Shown: one piece after another, positions 53,813 through 63,095 of the stretch
Layout of the letters: each line of letters begins with the position of its first letter
Position numbering within the stretch: position 1 is the first letter of the stretch
NCBI GenBank assembly: GCA_022410635.1
Contig: JAJVDF010000504.1
Span: 383,740 to 447,739, forward strand
From: Tretioscincus oriximinensis
Lineage: Eukaryota; Chordata; Lepidosauria; Squamata; Gymnophthalmidae
Reading direction: 5' to 3'
Length of the DNA stretch: 64,000 nt
Notes under the pieces: model-generated
The model's database searches: none
Told to the model about the DNA's origin: nothing
Seen by the model: the letters and a program-made list of their open reading frames with translations, nothing else
Made by a program: the position numbers and the translations under genes

Positions 53813-54098
53813 AATTCATCAGCCTTGTTCTCCTTGGCACATGGAAGGACTGGAAACAATGGGATGAAAACTGCAAGAGAGGAGATTTAGATTAGATATC
53901 AGAAAGAACTTCCTAACAGTCAGGGTAATAAACCAGCAGAACAGGTTGCCACAGGGGTTGGTGAGTTCGTCTTCGCTGGAAGTCTTCAGACGGAGGCTGG
54001 ACAGTCATCTTCCTGGGATGGTTTAAGGAAGCCTGCATTGAGCAGGGGNTTGGACCCCAGGGCCCTGAAGGCCCCTTCCAACTTTAGGATTCTATGAT
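53813..54098 (+). mobile_element. CR1 LINE 3' end, continuing the chimera
   Basis: ATCAGCCTTGTTCTCCTTGG, CACATGGAAGGACTGGAAAC, CCTAACAGTCAGGGTAATAA, GAAGTCTTCAGACGGAGGCT and CTTTAGGATTCTATGATC. The entry point corresponds to where the preceding L3 stops. Confidence 0.92.
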
Positions 54099-54795
54099 CA
54101 GATTTTATTGATTAGTCATTTGACCGTATCAAAAAGTTATCAAAAGTATAAAACAAATTGGACTAGAATGGAATAAAATACAATTAAAAATCTTAAATGG
54201 ATACCATTGTTTAAAAATAGTGTATGATCAGCTGAGTAAGTAGCAACATCCAATTCAGTAATAAGGAAAGTATAGGCCTAGAAACCAAGACTGAGAAACT
54301 TGTTCCCAAAGCTTTGATCGAATTCTGGAAACCCTAATAAAGTGTAGGCTGACTCCGATGCTGATGGACCTGTCCAATCCCTGGAGTGGCACATGGATTT
54401 GAGCCTCTTTATTTAGTGCCCGATGGGCATACAAGAGAGGAGCCAAGAAAGGTTTCCTTAGTTCTGAGTAGGCAGGACAATCCAATAGGAAGTGCACAGT
54501 GTCCTCCACAGCCAAATCTCCCCATGTGCAAAGTCTCACAGCTCCTGGCTCTTTATGGAATCGGCCAAATTCCATTGCAAGTGTCCAGTTGGTCAAATCT
54601 GGCCAGTGCCGGCTGTTTTCNCAATGCCCTGGGCATCGGAGTTGTAAGATACTTTTCTAAGTTTGTTTGACGTTTATGTCCAGCGAAATATGTGGTAGCT
54701 TTAGATTGAGTTATGGCTGCAAGATTATTCTGCGAGGANATATCAAGAGAGCGTTGTTTACGCACCAGTTTGGCCTTTAGCCCCTAGGTTGTTTA
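54099..54795 (-). mobile_element. LINE-X 3' end, antisense
   Basis: TTTTATTGATTAGTCATTTG and CCGTATCAAAAAGTTATCAA begin its non-coding 3' end at the left, abutting CR1. The coding part follows at 54255-54596, and further decayed sequence (54597-54795) includes TTATGGCTGCAAGATTATTC. The overall arrangement matches the remnant at 15.29-15.90 kb. Confidence 0.72.
54255..54596 (-). pseudogene. LINE-X ORF2 C-terminus, zinc motif damaged
   Basis: 113 residues on the minus strand: TNWTLAMEFGRFHKEPGAVR, LCTWGDLAVEDTVHFLLDCP, AYSELRKPFLAPLLYAHRAL and SRIRSKLWEQVSQS. It parallels the 16.7-kb fragment: CxxG...ED/ET...H(F/V)LLxC. The second Cys of the usual CxC is Trp here (C-T-W), so the zinc site is broken. 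The frame ends in a stop at 54255; the RT is absent. Clade not assigned. Confidence 0.75.
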
Positions 54796-55046
54796 GAAAG
54801 TGTCACGGAAGACCTATGTGAGATGTTTGATTCATCAACTTAACAAGCCAAGGTGACTTAAGCAGGTTTTTAGATGGATCTTCTAGGTAGAGTCTTTGGG
54901 GTCTTTGCCAGTTCAAATGATGGAGCTAAACTCAACAATTCAATTGTCTACTTAAGATTTNGCATTCAAGTGGTGACACTCCTAATACTGTCCTGAAATC
55001 TGCTGAGAAGGTGAAGCTCGAAACACCTAAAAAGGCTGGCAGGTAG
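54796..55046. other. Unassigned spacer
   Basis: Possibly more LINE-X sequence (AGACCTATGTGAGATGTTTG), but uncertain. Confidence 0.35.
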
Positions 55047-55497
55047 AATCATAGAATCCTAGAGTTGGAAGGGACCTCCAGGGTCATCAGGTCCAACCCC
55101 TTGCTCAATATAGGATTCACCAAACCATACTGGACAGATGACTGTCCAGCCTCTGTTTGAAGACTACCAGAGAAGACAAACTCACCACCTCCTGTGGCTA
55201 CCTGTTCCCCTGGTTTATCACCCTGACTGTTAGGAAGTTTTTTCTGATCTCTAATCCAATTCTCCTCCCTTGCAGTTTCATCCCATTGTTTCCAGTCCTT
55301 CCACGTGCCAATGAGAACAAGGCTGATCCTTCTGCTCTGTGAAAAGCCCTTCAGGTATTTGTAAGCAGCTATCAGGTCTCCTCTCCGTCTTCTCTTTTGC
55401 AGACTAAACATCCCCAGATCCTTTAACCGGCTTCTCATAGGACTTCATGGTTTCCAGACCACAAACCATCCTTGCAACTCACTTTTGAACTTGCTTC
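55047..55497 (-). mobile_element. CR1 LINE 3' part, antisense
   Basis: AATCATAGAATCCTAGAGTT at the left, then GCAACCT-like GGCTACCTGTTCCCCTGG, CCTGCCGTCTTCTCTTTTGC-like sequence, and GACTAAACATCCCCAGATCC. Stops at CTCACTTTTGAACTTGCTTC, where LINE-X sequence begins. Confidence 0.9.
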
Positions 55498-55580
55498 AGG
55501 TAGAAGGCTCCAAGTTTCTGCAAATTAGAGAAGCCCCATATTTCTACTCCATAAAGGACAGAGGATGGATAACGTGAACA
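55498..55580 (-). mobile_element. LINE-X RT-tail fragment
   Basis: Minus-strand translation YPSSVLYGVEIWGFSNLQKL. SxLYGxExWG is the block following the RT domain in many LINEs, upstream of the zinc motif. Joined directly to CR1 on one side and near L3 on the other. Confidence 0.65.
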
Positions 55581-55589
55581 GATTAAAAA

Positions 55590-55770
55590 AAATCTAGAAT
55601 GTGAGAGCATTCTTGTGAAACTGATGGGCAGGAGAGTTAGAACAGACAAGAGATCGTTTTTTTTCTTTATCCAGAGAGTCACTGGTCTGTGAAACTTACG
55701 CCAGAAGAAGTAANGGTAGCTAGAGGTCTGGATAGCTTTAAGAGGGGAATAGACAAAATTAATGGAAGCC
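55590..55770 (+). mobile_element. L3 LINE fragment, sense
   Basis: ACTGATGGGCAGGAGAGTTA, GAACAGACAAGAG, TATCCAGAGAGTCACTGGTC, AGGTCTGGATAGCTTTAAGA and AATAGACAAAATTAATGGA. Diverged, no 3' terminal motif. Confidence 0.78.
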
Positions 55771-56079
55771 AAGCAGCCCACTTTTTTCTTCCTCTACAAT
55801 AAATTACAGCAGCACCCTATAATTGATGCTTGGGATAAGCAAATGACTTTTAAAAAGTTTAGTATACCAATCATATACTAGAAGTAAAACATGGTTCTAT
55901 GAAGTGTCTATAGAAGATTTGAGAAGCAAAATCTACACCACAAAACATGAAGACAGCACAGACCAGAAAACTTGGTTTATTTCCATATTTCCCACATCAA
56001 TGTCTAGCAAGATTCAGCAAGCCTCTGAATATCTATACTTTCTATTAGGAAGAACCTAATGGAAAGTATATATACTTTA
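55771..56079. other. Unassigned spacer
   Basis: No gene or family recognised. Confidence 0.4.
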
Positions 56080-56372
56080 GTCTGGTAGTTTCCTGGTTCG
56101 ATTCTCCACTCCTTCACGAAAGNCAGCTGTGTGACCTTGGGCCAGTCATAGTTCTTTGAACTCCCTCAGTCCCACATACTCCACAGGGTGTCTGTTGTGG
56201 AGAAAGCAACAGCAAGCTATGTGCTGTGTGACCTTGGGCCAGTCATAGTTCTTTGAACTCTTTCAGTCCCACCTACTCCACAGGNTGTCTGTTGTGGAGA
56301 AAGTTGGCCCTATGGCTGGCCGCCCTGAGATGTTCCGGTATAGGGTGGGATACAAGTACAAATAAATAAATA
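56080..56372 (+). mobile_element. SINE1 with internal tandem duplication
   Basis: B-box GGTTCGATTCTCCACTCC is present; the head is lost. GCTGTGTGACCTTGGGCCAG to GGTGTCTGTTGTGGAGAAAG occurs twice (56127 and 56225), a unit of about 98 bp. Tail CGGTATAGGGTGGGATACAA and AAATAAATAAAT. Confidence 0.92.
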
Positions 56373-56908
56373 AATAATATTTAGCAGCTCAAACTCCAGA
56401 CCCTGAGTTAGAATCAGAGCACCCTTTGGCAGGAGAGTGCTCCTTTTATACTCTTCATATCCCAGGTAACAACCAATCACCTTTCGGTCTGTTTCCTCCT
56501 GAACTGAAAGTATAGTTTTCCTGCTCACTTCCAGGCAGTTACTCTTGGCAACCAAACTCAAGTTCATGTTAGTTCTGACAATGCCACTGGCTCTTCATTG
56601 GCAGCATTTTATGCCACCCTGGACAGACTTTCAAGATGGAATAGAAACCAGAAGATTGAAATTACAATGCTTTGCAACAATAAAAATGCATTCGCCAGAT
56701 ATTAGTAACCAATTCTTCATGCAGCTTTGTTCAAGGGTATTTTTCTTTTGCATTATGCTTTTATTCAGATACAAATATGAAATGTTCATTATTTTTCAAA
56801 CACTTGAACTTCCACAGGCTACCTTTATTTTTATTTTCCCCTTCTTTCTTGGCTAGACAACGATTTCATAAAATACAAAATACCAAAGTGTGCTTTAGTG
56901 CTTATATA
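56373..56908. other. Unassigned spacer
   Basis: A 103-codon plus-strand frame (56545-56856) has no recognised signature and becomes Phe/Leu/Ile-rich in AT-rich DNA. Confidence 0.4.
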
Positions 56909-56983
56909 TACTGCTCAAAACAATTAAGGGAACACTTTAACGTAACCATGCAACATTAAGTGTTCCCTTAATTGTTTTGAGTC
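56909..56983. mobile_element. Tc1-like miniature hairpin (TIR-only element)
   Basis: Left arm 56914-56940 (CTCAAAACAATTAAGGGAAC then ACTTTAA) and right arm 56956-56981 are perfect complements except for one missing A, around a 15-base loop. CTGCTCAAAA...AAGGGAACACT is the terminal repeat of a Tc1-type transposon family known from fishes and lampreys. It follows TATA, as expected for a TA target. The right end reads TTGAGTCTA instead of TTGAGCAGTA. Confidence 0.83.
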
Positions 56984-57796
56984 TATGGAGTACTAATTGT
57001 ATAACTTAACAATTATAATAACTTTTCTTATATTGCAGAAGACAATGGGAATTTCTTTTTAAGATAAAAATAAAATTACCGTAATTCCTGACTTTATTTT
57101 CCTTTGTTTATTTTATTTTTGTAACCANTAGAAGCAAAACTACCTGTATTCAAACAATGTTTTGAAACACCTTTGTATTTCCATCACATTTTTATGCTGG
57201 AGACTAATGCTCGGAGCCTTCTTCTACAGAAGCATATTATTTTGACAACTCTTTTCTCTGTTGCCTTGACAGGAGACATTGTCTAAAAAGCTGGAATCAT
57301 TCTGTCAAGAAAGCTCTATTGCTCAACAATCTCAGTTGTTGACAAATGTTCTAAGGAGACAGAAATATCATCAATTACCTTTGGAATGTGCTGTCCAGTG
57401 TCTCTAGGCACATTTAGTGCTTGCCAATGAACAATTTCATTTGACCAACAATGGGTCAATGTTGGTGGACACCTAGTCCTTCATAAATTGTCCTGATATA
57501 GTGAAAAATCAAAAACTGCACGTGTATTACAGAGGGTAGATGGTTTAGGGAGGACACAAAATGGTTTAGGCTGGTATTCGTGAATTATTTGATTCACTTT
57601 CGAATAGATTTCTCAGTTCAAACTACAGAGTTCAGTGAACTCAATAGGGTTTGATAAGAACAGCATTTAAAAGTTTTGGAGATGAACTGTCATTGTTATT
57701 TACAGGTTATTAACAAAGAATAGTAATAATGAAAAACAAAATACAGGATAAAAATTGCTTTTCCCTGTCACATATGGAAAAATTATATGGATAATA
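56984..57796. other. Unassigned AT-rich spacer
   Basis: No gene or family recognised. Confidence 0.45.
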
Positions 57797-57872
57797 TGCT
57801 CCTGCATTGAGCAGGAGGTTGGACCTGATGACCTCGGAGGTCCATTCCAACTCTATAATTCTATGATTCTAT
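57797..57872 (+). mobile_element. CR1 LINE, last 75 bp
   Basis: CTCCTGCATTGAGCAGGAGG, TTGGACCTGATGACCTCGGA and AATTCTATGATTCTATG. Confidence 0.9.
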
Positions 57873-57929
57873 GCAAAAGGGCATATAAGCTCTGGTCCTA
57901 TGTCTAAGTGCAGAAGTGTACTGATGTGG

Positions 57930-58045
57930 ATCTGTGGAGAAGAAGAGGAAGAAAAAGAGGAAGAAGAAGAAGAACTGCGTCCTTATACCCTGCTTTTCTC
58001 ATCTTTCAAAGGGACTCAAAGTAGCTACCAAGGGTATTTTGCCTG
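57930..58045 (-). mobile_element. SINE2 3' end with GAA tail, antisense
   Basis: GAAGAAGAAGAACTGCGTCC, TACCCTGCTTTTCTCATCTT, CAAAGGGACTCAAAGTAGCT. It breaks off at TTTTGCCTG, where L3 sequence takes over. Confidence 0.9.
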
Positions 58046-58150
58046 CAAATGGTATCTCAGGAGTTCTGCCTGTTGCTCCATCCCAGAGGCAACATCCAGA
58101 AATCCATCCTAGTATCCATTTATACCCTTGGTGTCTATGGGTATATGTCC
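58046..58150 (-). mobile_element. L3 LINE fragment, antisense
   Basis: GCAAATGGTATCTCAGGAGT, TCTGCCTGTTGCTCCATCCC, AGAGGCAACATCCAG and TATACCCTTGGTGTC. Confidence 0.9.
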
Positions 58151-58213
58151 ATGGAACATACACAGCAATGATATCCAGCAATAATCTGGAACTATGACAT
58201 TGAATGAACAGTG

Positions 58214-58568
58214 TAGGAATGGAAGAAGAAGAAAAAGAAGACGAAAAAGATGAAGACGAAGAAGACAAAGAAGAAGAAGAACTGGGTTCTGCTTTTCCCA
58301 CCTTTCAAAGAGATTCAAAGCAGCTTACAAGGGTATTTTTTTTTTTGCCCGAAGGCTGACATTCTATCTTCCCCACCAGGCTCTGGTGGTTCCCATGTAT
58401 CTACTTGCAGTCAGTTGCAATTTCTTGCAATTCATGCTTTCGAACAGCTGTGTTGGCTACAGGCTAGCGGAAGGTGCTCACCCCTCCCCATGTCCCACAC
58501 AGGGCTTCAAAACTCCATCTCTCAAGTGGGATACAGATTCCTTAGCGACTGAGCTATCCGTGCCTGCA
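58214..58568 (-). mobile_element. SINE2, antisense, full length
   Basis: A GAA/GACGAA tail (58217-58281), then CTGCTTTTCCCACCTTTCAA, TTGCCCGAAGGCTGACATTC, CTACTTGCAGTCAGTTGCAA, CACACAGGGCTTCAAAACTC, TTCCTTAGCGACTGAGCTAT and CCGTGCC. Confidence 0.93.
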
Positions 58569-58626
58569 AGTACTTCCTATAATCATCTAGGTTGGTTGAT
58601 TTGAATGATCTTCTGCATGTACACNT

Positions 58627-58960
58627 CAGCAATGGCTGGTGCAGTTTGGGGCTGGCGGGGGCAAAGGTTCCTTCAGCCTTGGCAAAGTTANGAGAGTGGT
58701 TGAGCCCTTACCGGTCTCTCAATCTGCAAGTTGAATATCAATACAAAATGGGACTCTACAGAAACTGACAGACTGTAGCACTCCCACCCCCAGGCAGCCC
58801 TCCCATTGTTTCAGGGATTGGCGACCCCTTTTGTCAATTAAAAAACTGCCTGGAGCTTTTTTATTTGTTGGCAGCTCCTCTATGAAAGGAGGTTTTTATC
58901 ACTGATTTTAATCTCTGAGTGTTCGCNGAACCCCACGAACCCTTTGTCCAGCCGCCACTG
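58627..58960 (-). mobile_element. hAT-g element, 334 bp, reverse orientation
   Basis: Starts CAGCAATGGCTGGTGCAG and ends GTCCAGCCGCCACTG. Flanks GTACACNT and GTACATGC share their first five bases, a weak target duplication. Interior CAATACAAAATGGGACTC and CTGCCTGGAGCTTTTTTAT match the family. Confidence 0.88.
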
Positions 58961-58968
58961 GTACATGC

Positions 58969-59975
58969 ACCACAGGCACAAATGGAACCATTATGTAAGC
59001 CACTATTTTCAGAATATTGGCTCAGATTTACCTTTACCATCTCCTCCTCCTGCTGGTACTGCTATAATAGCGTTGGGATCCTTTCACAGGAGTGACTTTT
59101 TTGTACATTCACACTGGATCGCAACAATCAAGGTAAAGGCCATGTCCCCATTTCCAACAGAGGCAGCTTCATTTGGATGAAAGAAGGGAATGCCCCATCC
59201 TTTGCCCCTTCAACATGCAGCAAGAATCTTGTCTTCTCCTTCCCAGTCCTATATTTAATAGAAGCAGAAAAAATTGTGGCTTTTTTCCGCCTATAATAAA
59301 CGTAAAATTCAAATTCCATACAATGGAATGGAAGTTGTCTCTGTGCTTGGATGTCCAAACGCAATTCAACGAAGGAGCCTGTAGTGATCTTTATTCTTCA
59401 GAGAGCGCTTGATGTTTTAAATTTCTCTCCCTTGTTTCTCATGACATTACCTACTCCAAAGAAATATTTCTTCCTCCTCCTTTTTCAAAGATAATCTCAT
59501 TAGTTTACTTATCCATTATTCTGCATTATTGTCATTTGTCTAGATAGCTTTCATTCCCCTGATATGCAGAATTTGTTTACTGCAACACTTTACAAAGGCT
59601 GTCATTTCACCTGATTTCACAAGAGGTGTAATGATTCTTAACAATAAACTCCTTGTGGTAAAACATGTTTGTTCTACATCTGAAGATCAAAGAGCTGAAC
59701 AACAGGCTTTTGTTGTTATTTTTAGATTTACATCATTGCAAAAGAGCAAAAATGAAATAATGAAGAACAGTTTCCAGTGACAGCAAATGCTGGCAATGAT
59801 AGATAGAATCCCATTTTTATCTAAGTGGTTGGTTGGAATGGACTGATAAGTCTGGATAAAAGATGTCCAACTATTACCACTCAGTGCAAGGAGCTTGGTA
59901 TTGTCAGGCAAGATGAAAATCCCATTGCAGTAGATTCAACGGCTCATTTACTTGGCTCAGATGCATAGAATCTCC
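58969..59975. other. Unassigned spacer
   Basis: No gene or family recognised; frames at 59128-59412 overlap on both strands without signature. Confidence 0.4.
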
Positions 59976-60373
59976 ATCTCGTGAACTCATTATTCCTCTC
60001 TACAGGACTTTGGTCAGACCACACTTGGAATCCTGTGTTCAGTTCTGGGGGGCCCAATTTAAAAAGGACCTTGATAAACTAGAGCAAGTACAAAAGAGAG
60101 TTACATAAATGGTGTGTGGTCTGGAAACCATGAAGTCCTATGAGGAACAGTTGAAATATTTGGGGATGTTTATTTTGCAAAAGAGGAGAAGGAGAAGAGG
60201 CCTGATAGCTACCTCCAAATATTTGAAGGGCTGCAAAAGAGCAGAGGAATCATGGGCACATGGAAGGACTAGAAACAATGGGATGAAACTGATATTCGAT
60301 GAGATATCAAAAAGAAACTTCTTAACAGTCAGGATGATAAACCAGTGGAACAGGTTGCCATAGGAGGTGGTGA
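59976..60373 (+). mobile_element. CR1 LINE, sense, left part of a nest
   Basis: TTATTCCTCTCTACAGGACT, ACACTTGGAATCCTGTGTTC, TGTGGTCTGGAAACCATGAA, GAACAGGTTGCC and AGGAGGTGGTGAG, where it is interrupted. Confidence 0.92.
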
Positions 60374-60608
60374 GTCATAGAATCATAGAATCATAGAGTT
60401 GGAAGGGACCTCCAGGGCCATCGGGTCCCACCCCCTGCTCAATGCAGGATCCACTGAACCATCCCAGACAGATGACTGTCCAGTCTCTGTTTGAAGACTT
60501 CCAGGGAAGGCCAACTCACCACCTCCTGTGGCAACTTGTTCCACTGGTTTATCACCCTGACTGTTAGGAAGTCTTTTCTGATATCTCATCTAAATCTATT
60601 CCCTTGCA
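60374..60608 (-). mobile_element. CR1 LINE 3' end, antisense, inserted in CR1
   Basis: TCATAGAATCATAGAATCAT then AGAGTTGGAAGGGACCTCC to CATCTAAATCTATTCCCTTG. A 5'-truncated insertion in opposite orientation to its host. Confidence 0.93.
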
Positions 60609-60745
60609 GAGTTTGCCTCGCTGGAAATCTTCAAACAGAGGCTGGACAGTCATCTGTCCGGGATGGTTTAATGAATCCTGCATTGAGCAGGGGGTTGGAC
60701 CCAATGACCCTGGAGGTCCCTTCCGACTCTATGATTCTATGATCC
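60609..60745 (+). mobile_element. CR1 LINE, sense, right part of the nest
   Basis: AGTTTGCCTCGCTGGAAATC resumes the host element right after its GGTGGTGAG, then TGCATTGAGCAGGGGGTTGG and CTCTATGATTCTATGATCC. Confidence 0.92.
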
Positions 60746-60751
60746 TAGTAG

Positions 60752-60950
60752 CCTGCAGCTCTATCCAACCAAGCTATTCAAAAGCAGGAATTGCAAGAAA
60801 TTGCAACTGGTTGTGACTAGATAAATGGGAACCATCACAGCCTGGTGGGGAGGACAGAATGCCAGCCTTGGGGCAAAAAATAACATTGTATGCCACATTG
60901 AGTCCCTTTGGGTGAGAAAGGCCAGGCATAAAAACCCAGTTCTTTTCCTT
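60752..60950 (+). mobile_element. SINE2, 5' truncated
   Basis: CCTGCAGCTCTATCCAACCA, GGAATTGCAAGAAATTGCAA, CAGCCTGGTGGGGAGGACAG, CATTGAGTCCCTTTGG and AAAAACCCAGTTCTTTTCC. The tail is short. Confidence 0.88.
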
Positions 60951-61477
60951 CTAAATGTGAATTTGGCTCTTCTGCTTTTCTTTTCTTGTTTTTAACAAGG
61001 ATGCTTATACTGCTGTCTACTTAACAGAACGTTGCTAGTAGATCATTCAACAATCTAAGGTTATTGCAGTTTTAATGAAAAGGTTGCTCGGAGATGCAAA
61101 CTACATTATATCAAATAATTCTTGCTGGTGAATCCATCGGCAGCAAAATAATGCAGACCATTTTCTGCCGCCTTGTAAACCCACATTATAAGANTGCTGG
61201 ACAATTAACTTTACAGTCATTTCGAAATCTTGATATAATATAAGGAATAATCATATATTTTGAAAGTTTTCTATTATGGATATTCCTATTTAATATAAGT
61301 TAAGCACCACGGTAGTGCAATAAAAGCTTTTTGGTGTAGATTTCACTGCATAATTATGTGAATTCCATCCAGTATTTCTTCTGAAAATTGAGGTTAGGCA
61401 AGGAGAAATTTATTTCATCCATTTCTTTTTCCCTCGGTATAGATTTATATTCCTGAATTTACTTTTATGTCATATTT
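60951..61477. other. Unassigned AT-rich spacer
   Basis: No gene or family recognised. Confidence 0.4.
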
Positions 61478-61760
61478 ATTTATTTATAGTTCTATTCCAC
61501 CCAGAAAGGTTAACAATAAAAACCAAATACACATTAAAACAGTATTATCTGAAAGTAGGGGGATGAATGAGAGCAGATTCCTTTATATATTTGGGGGTCC
61601 CAAATTATTTAGGGGCTTATAAGTTAGAGTTAATATTTTCAATTGGGCTCAGCAGCCAATCATACTGCTGCTCAATGCTGATACTCTATATATTTTTATT
61701 ACATATTTTGGGATCCATTTTTTATCTGGATGAATGCAAGTTAGATTAGAAATAGAACAA
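61478..61760 (-). mobile_element. L2 LINE 3' end, antisense
   Basis: ATTTATTTATTTATAGTTCT, TTCCACCCAGAAAGG, ATCTGAAAGTAGGGGGATGA, GGGGTCCCAAATTATTTAGG, GGGCTTATAAGTTAGAGTTA and ATTGGGCTCAGCAGCCAAT. The last phrases match the stretch after GGAACGCC/CTTTAAATTTTTGGG at 13.3 kb. Confidence 0.78.
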
Positions 61761-61785
61761 ATAGCTTGTGGAAAGGGCTGGTCTA

Positions 61786-61993
61786 GCCTAGGCTGACCCA
61801 TTTTGTGGGGGGGGGGAAGGTTGAAAACGCATTTTGTAGGTGCCTCCCGCTTTTTTCTGAGGAAAAATAAATAAAAATAAAACATTTTTCAAAAAAAAAT
61901 CTTTTTTTGAAAATATTTTCCTCAGAAAAAACTGGGAGGCACCCCAAAACTGGGTTTTCAACCCCCCCAAAAGGGGGTTATCTGGTCCACTAA
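61786..61993. mobile_element. Element A hairpin, short form
   Basis: CTAGGCTGACCCATTTTGTG at the left; AAAAGGGGGTTATCTGGTCC at the right. Arms with GTGCCTCCC / GGGAGGCACC and TTTCTGAGGAAAA / TTTTCCTCAGAAA. Confidence 0.86.
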
Positions 61994-62108
61994 CCCTGAA
62001 GAATGCTATAAGGCTTCATTCACCCTTAAATGTGGTCTGTGCTAGCCTGCAAAGGCATGTGGACAGCAGCTTCTATTATGTTGTATTCGCTATTGAAGAA
62101 ACTGTTCT

Positions 62109-62420
62109 AGAAGAAGAAGAAGAACTTGGTTCTTATACCCTGCTTTTCTCACCTTTCAAAGGGACTCAAAGCGGCTTACAAGGATATATTTTGCCTGAAG
62201 GCTCACATTCTATCTTCCCCACCAGGCTATGGTGGTTCCCATGGATCTACTTGCAGTCAATTGCAATTTCTTGCAATTCTTGCTTTCGAATAGCTGGGTT
62301 GGCTAGAGCTACAGGCTAGTGGAAGGTGCTCAGCCCTCCCCACTTCCAACACAGGGCTTCGAAACNCCATCGCCCAGGCGAGAGACAGATTCCTAAGCAA
62401 CTGAGCTATCCGTGGCTGTC
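62109..62420 (-). mobile_element. SINE2, antisense, full length
   Basis: GAAGAAGAAGAACTTGGTTC, CACCTTTCAAAGGGACTCAA, TTTTGCCTGAAGGCTCACAT, AGCTGGGTTGGCTAGAGCTA, ACACAGGGCTTCGAAAC (intact GTTTCGAAGCCC B box on the minus strand) and CTAAGCAACTGAGCTATCCG. Confidence 0.94.
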
Positions 62421-63095
62421 ATTACTAAAGGCCTTCAGAGATTTATAACTCTGGAACTTGAATATGCACCTCTTTGGCCTGCTTACCTTCCCTATTTTTA
62501 GATGTGGCTGTTTGTAACATGTTAATTGTGTATATGGAGGTATGTATAAATAAAATAAAAACTAAAAAATATAAATATAAATAATAAAAATAAATAAAAT
62601 AGTAAATAAAATAAATAAATAAATAAAATTTAACAGTGATGTATCTTTTCTCATGCATAAGGGCACGTGGAGCTGCCAATATGCCCCAGTAGGGCCAAGA
62701 TGTAACACAACCAGCTCCCTGTGAATATCAGTGCTTTATTGAATTCCCTCTTGTCTACACCTTTTTTACAATTTTGCAGAATTCTCTTATTTACAGAATC
62801 CTATACAATCCTAAACCAGCAGTAGCTTTGCTCTTCCCCACTTTTTCACCAGAGTTCCTTCCACTGCTTCTTCCAGCCTCAACTCTTGCACAATAACTGT
62901 CAATAACTGCGTGCACTAAAAGATATAAAACATATTCTAAGTAAAGGCCATATATGATGAATAAAAAAATGTCAATATTGCATTTGTCAGGTGATACCTG
63001 GGTGCGTAGGAAATTTAGGGAATAGAGAATGAAGTTGAAGGGAGATGAATCAACCCAGCATGATAAAATTACATTGCCCAGATCACCTCCACCTN
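62421..63095. other. Unassigned spacer with AAATA repeat
   Basis: 62546-62635 is an A-rich AAATA/AATAAAT simple repeat. Nothing else recognised. Confidence 0.45.
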
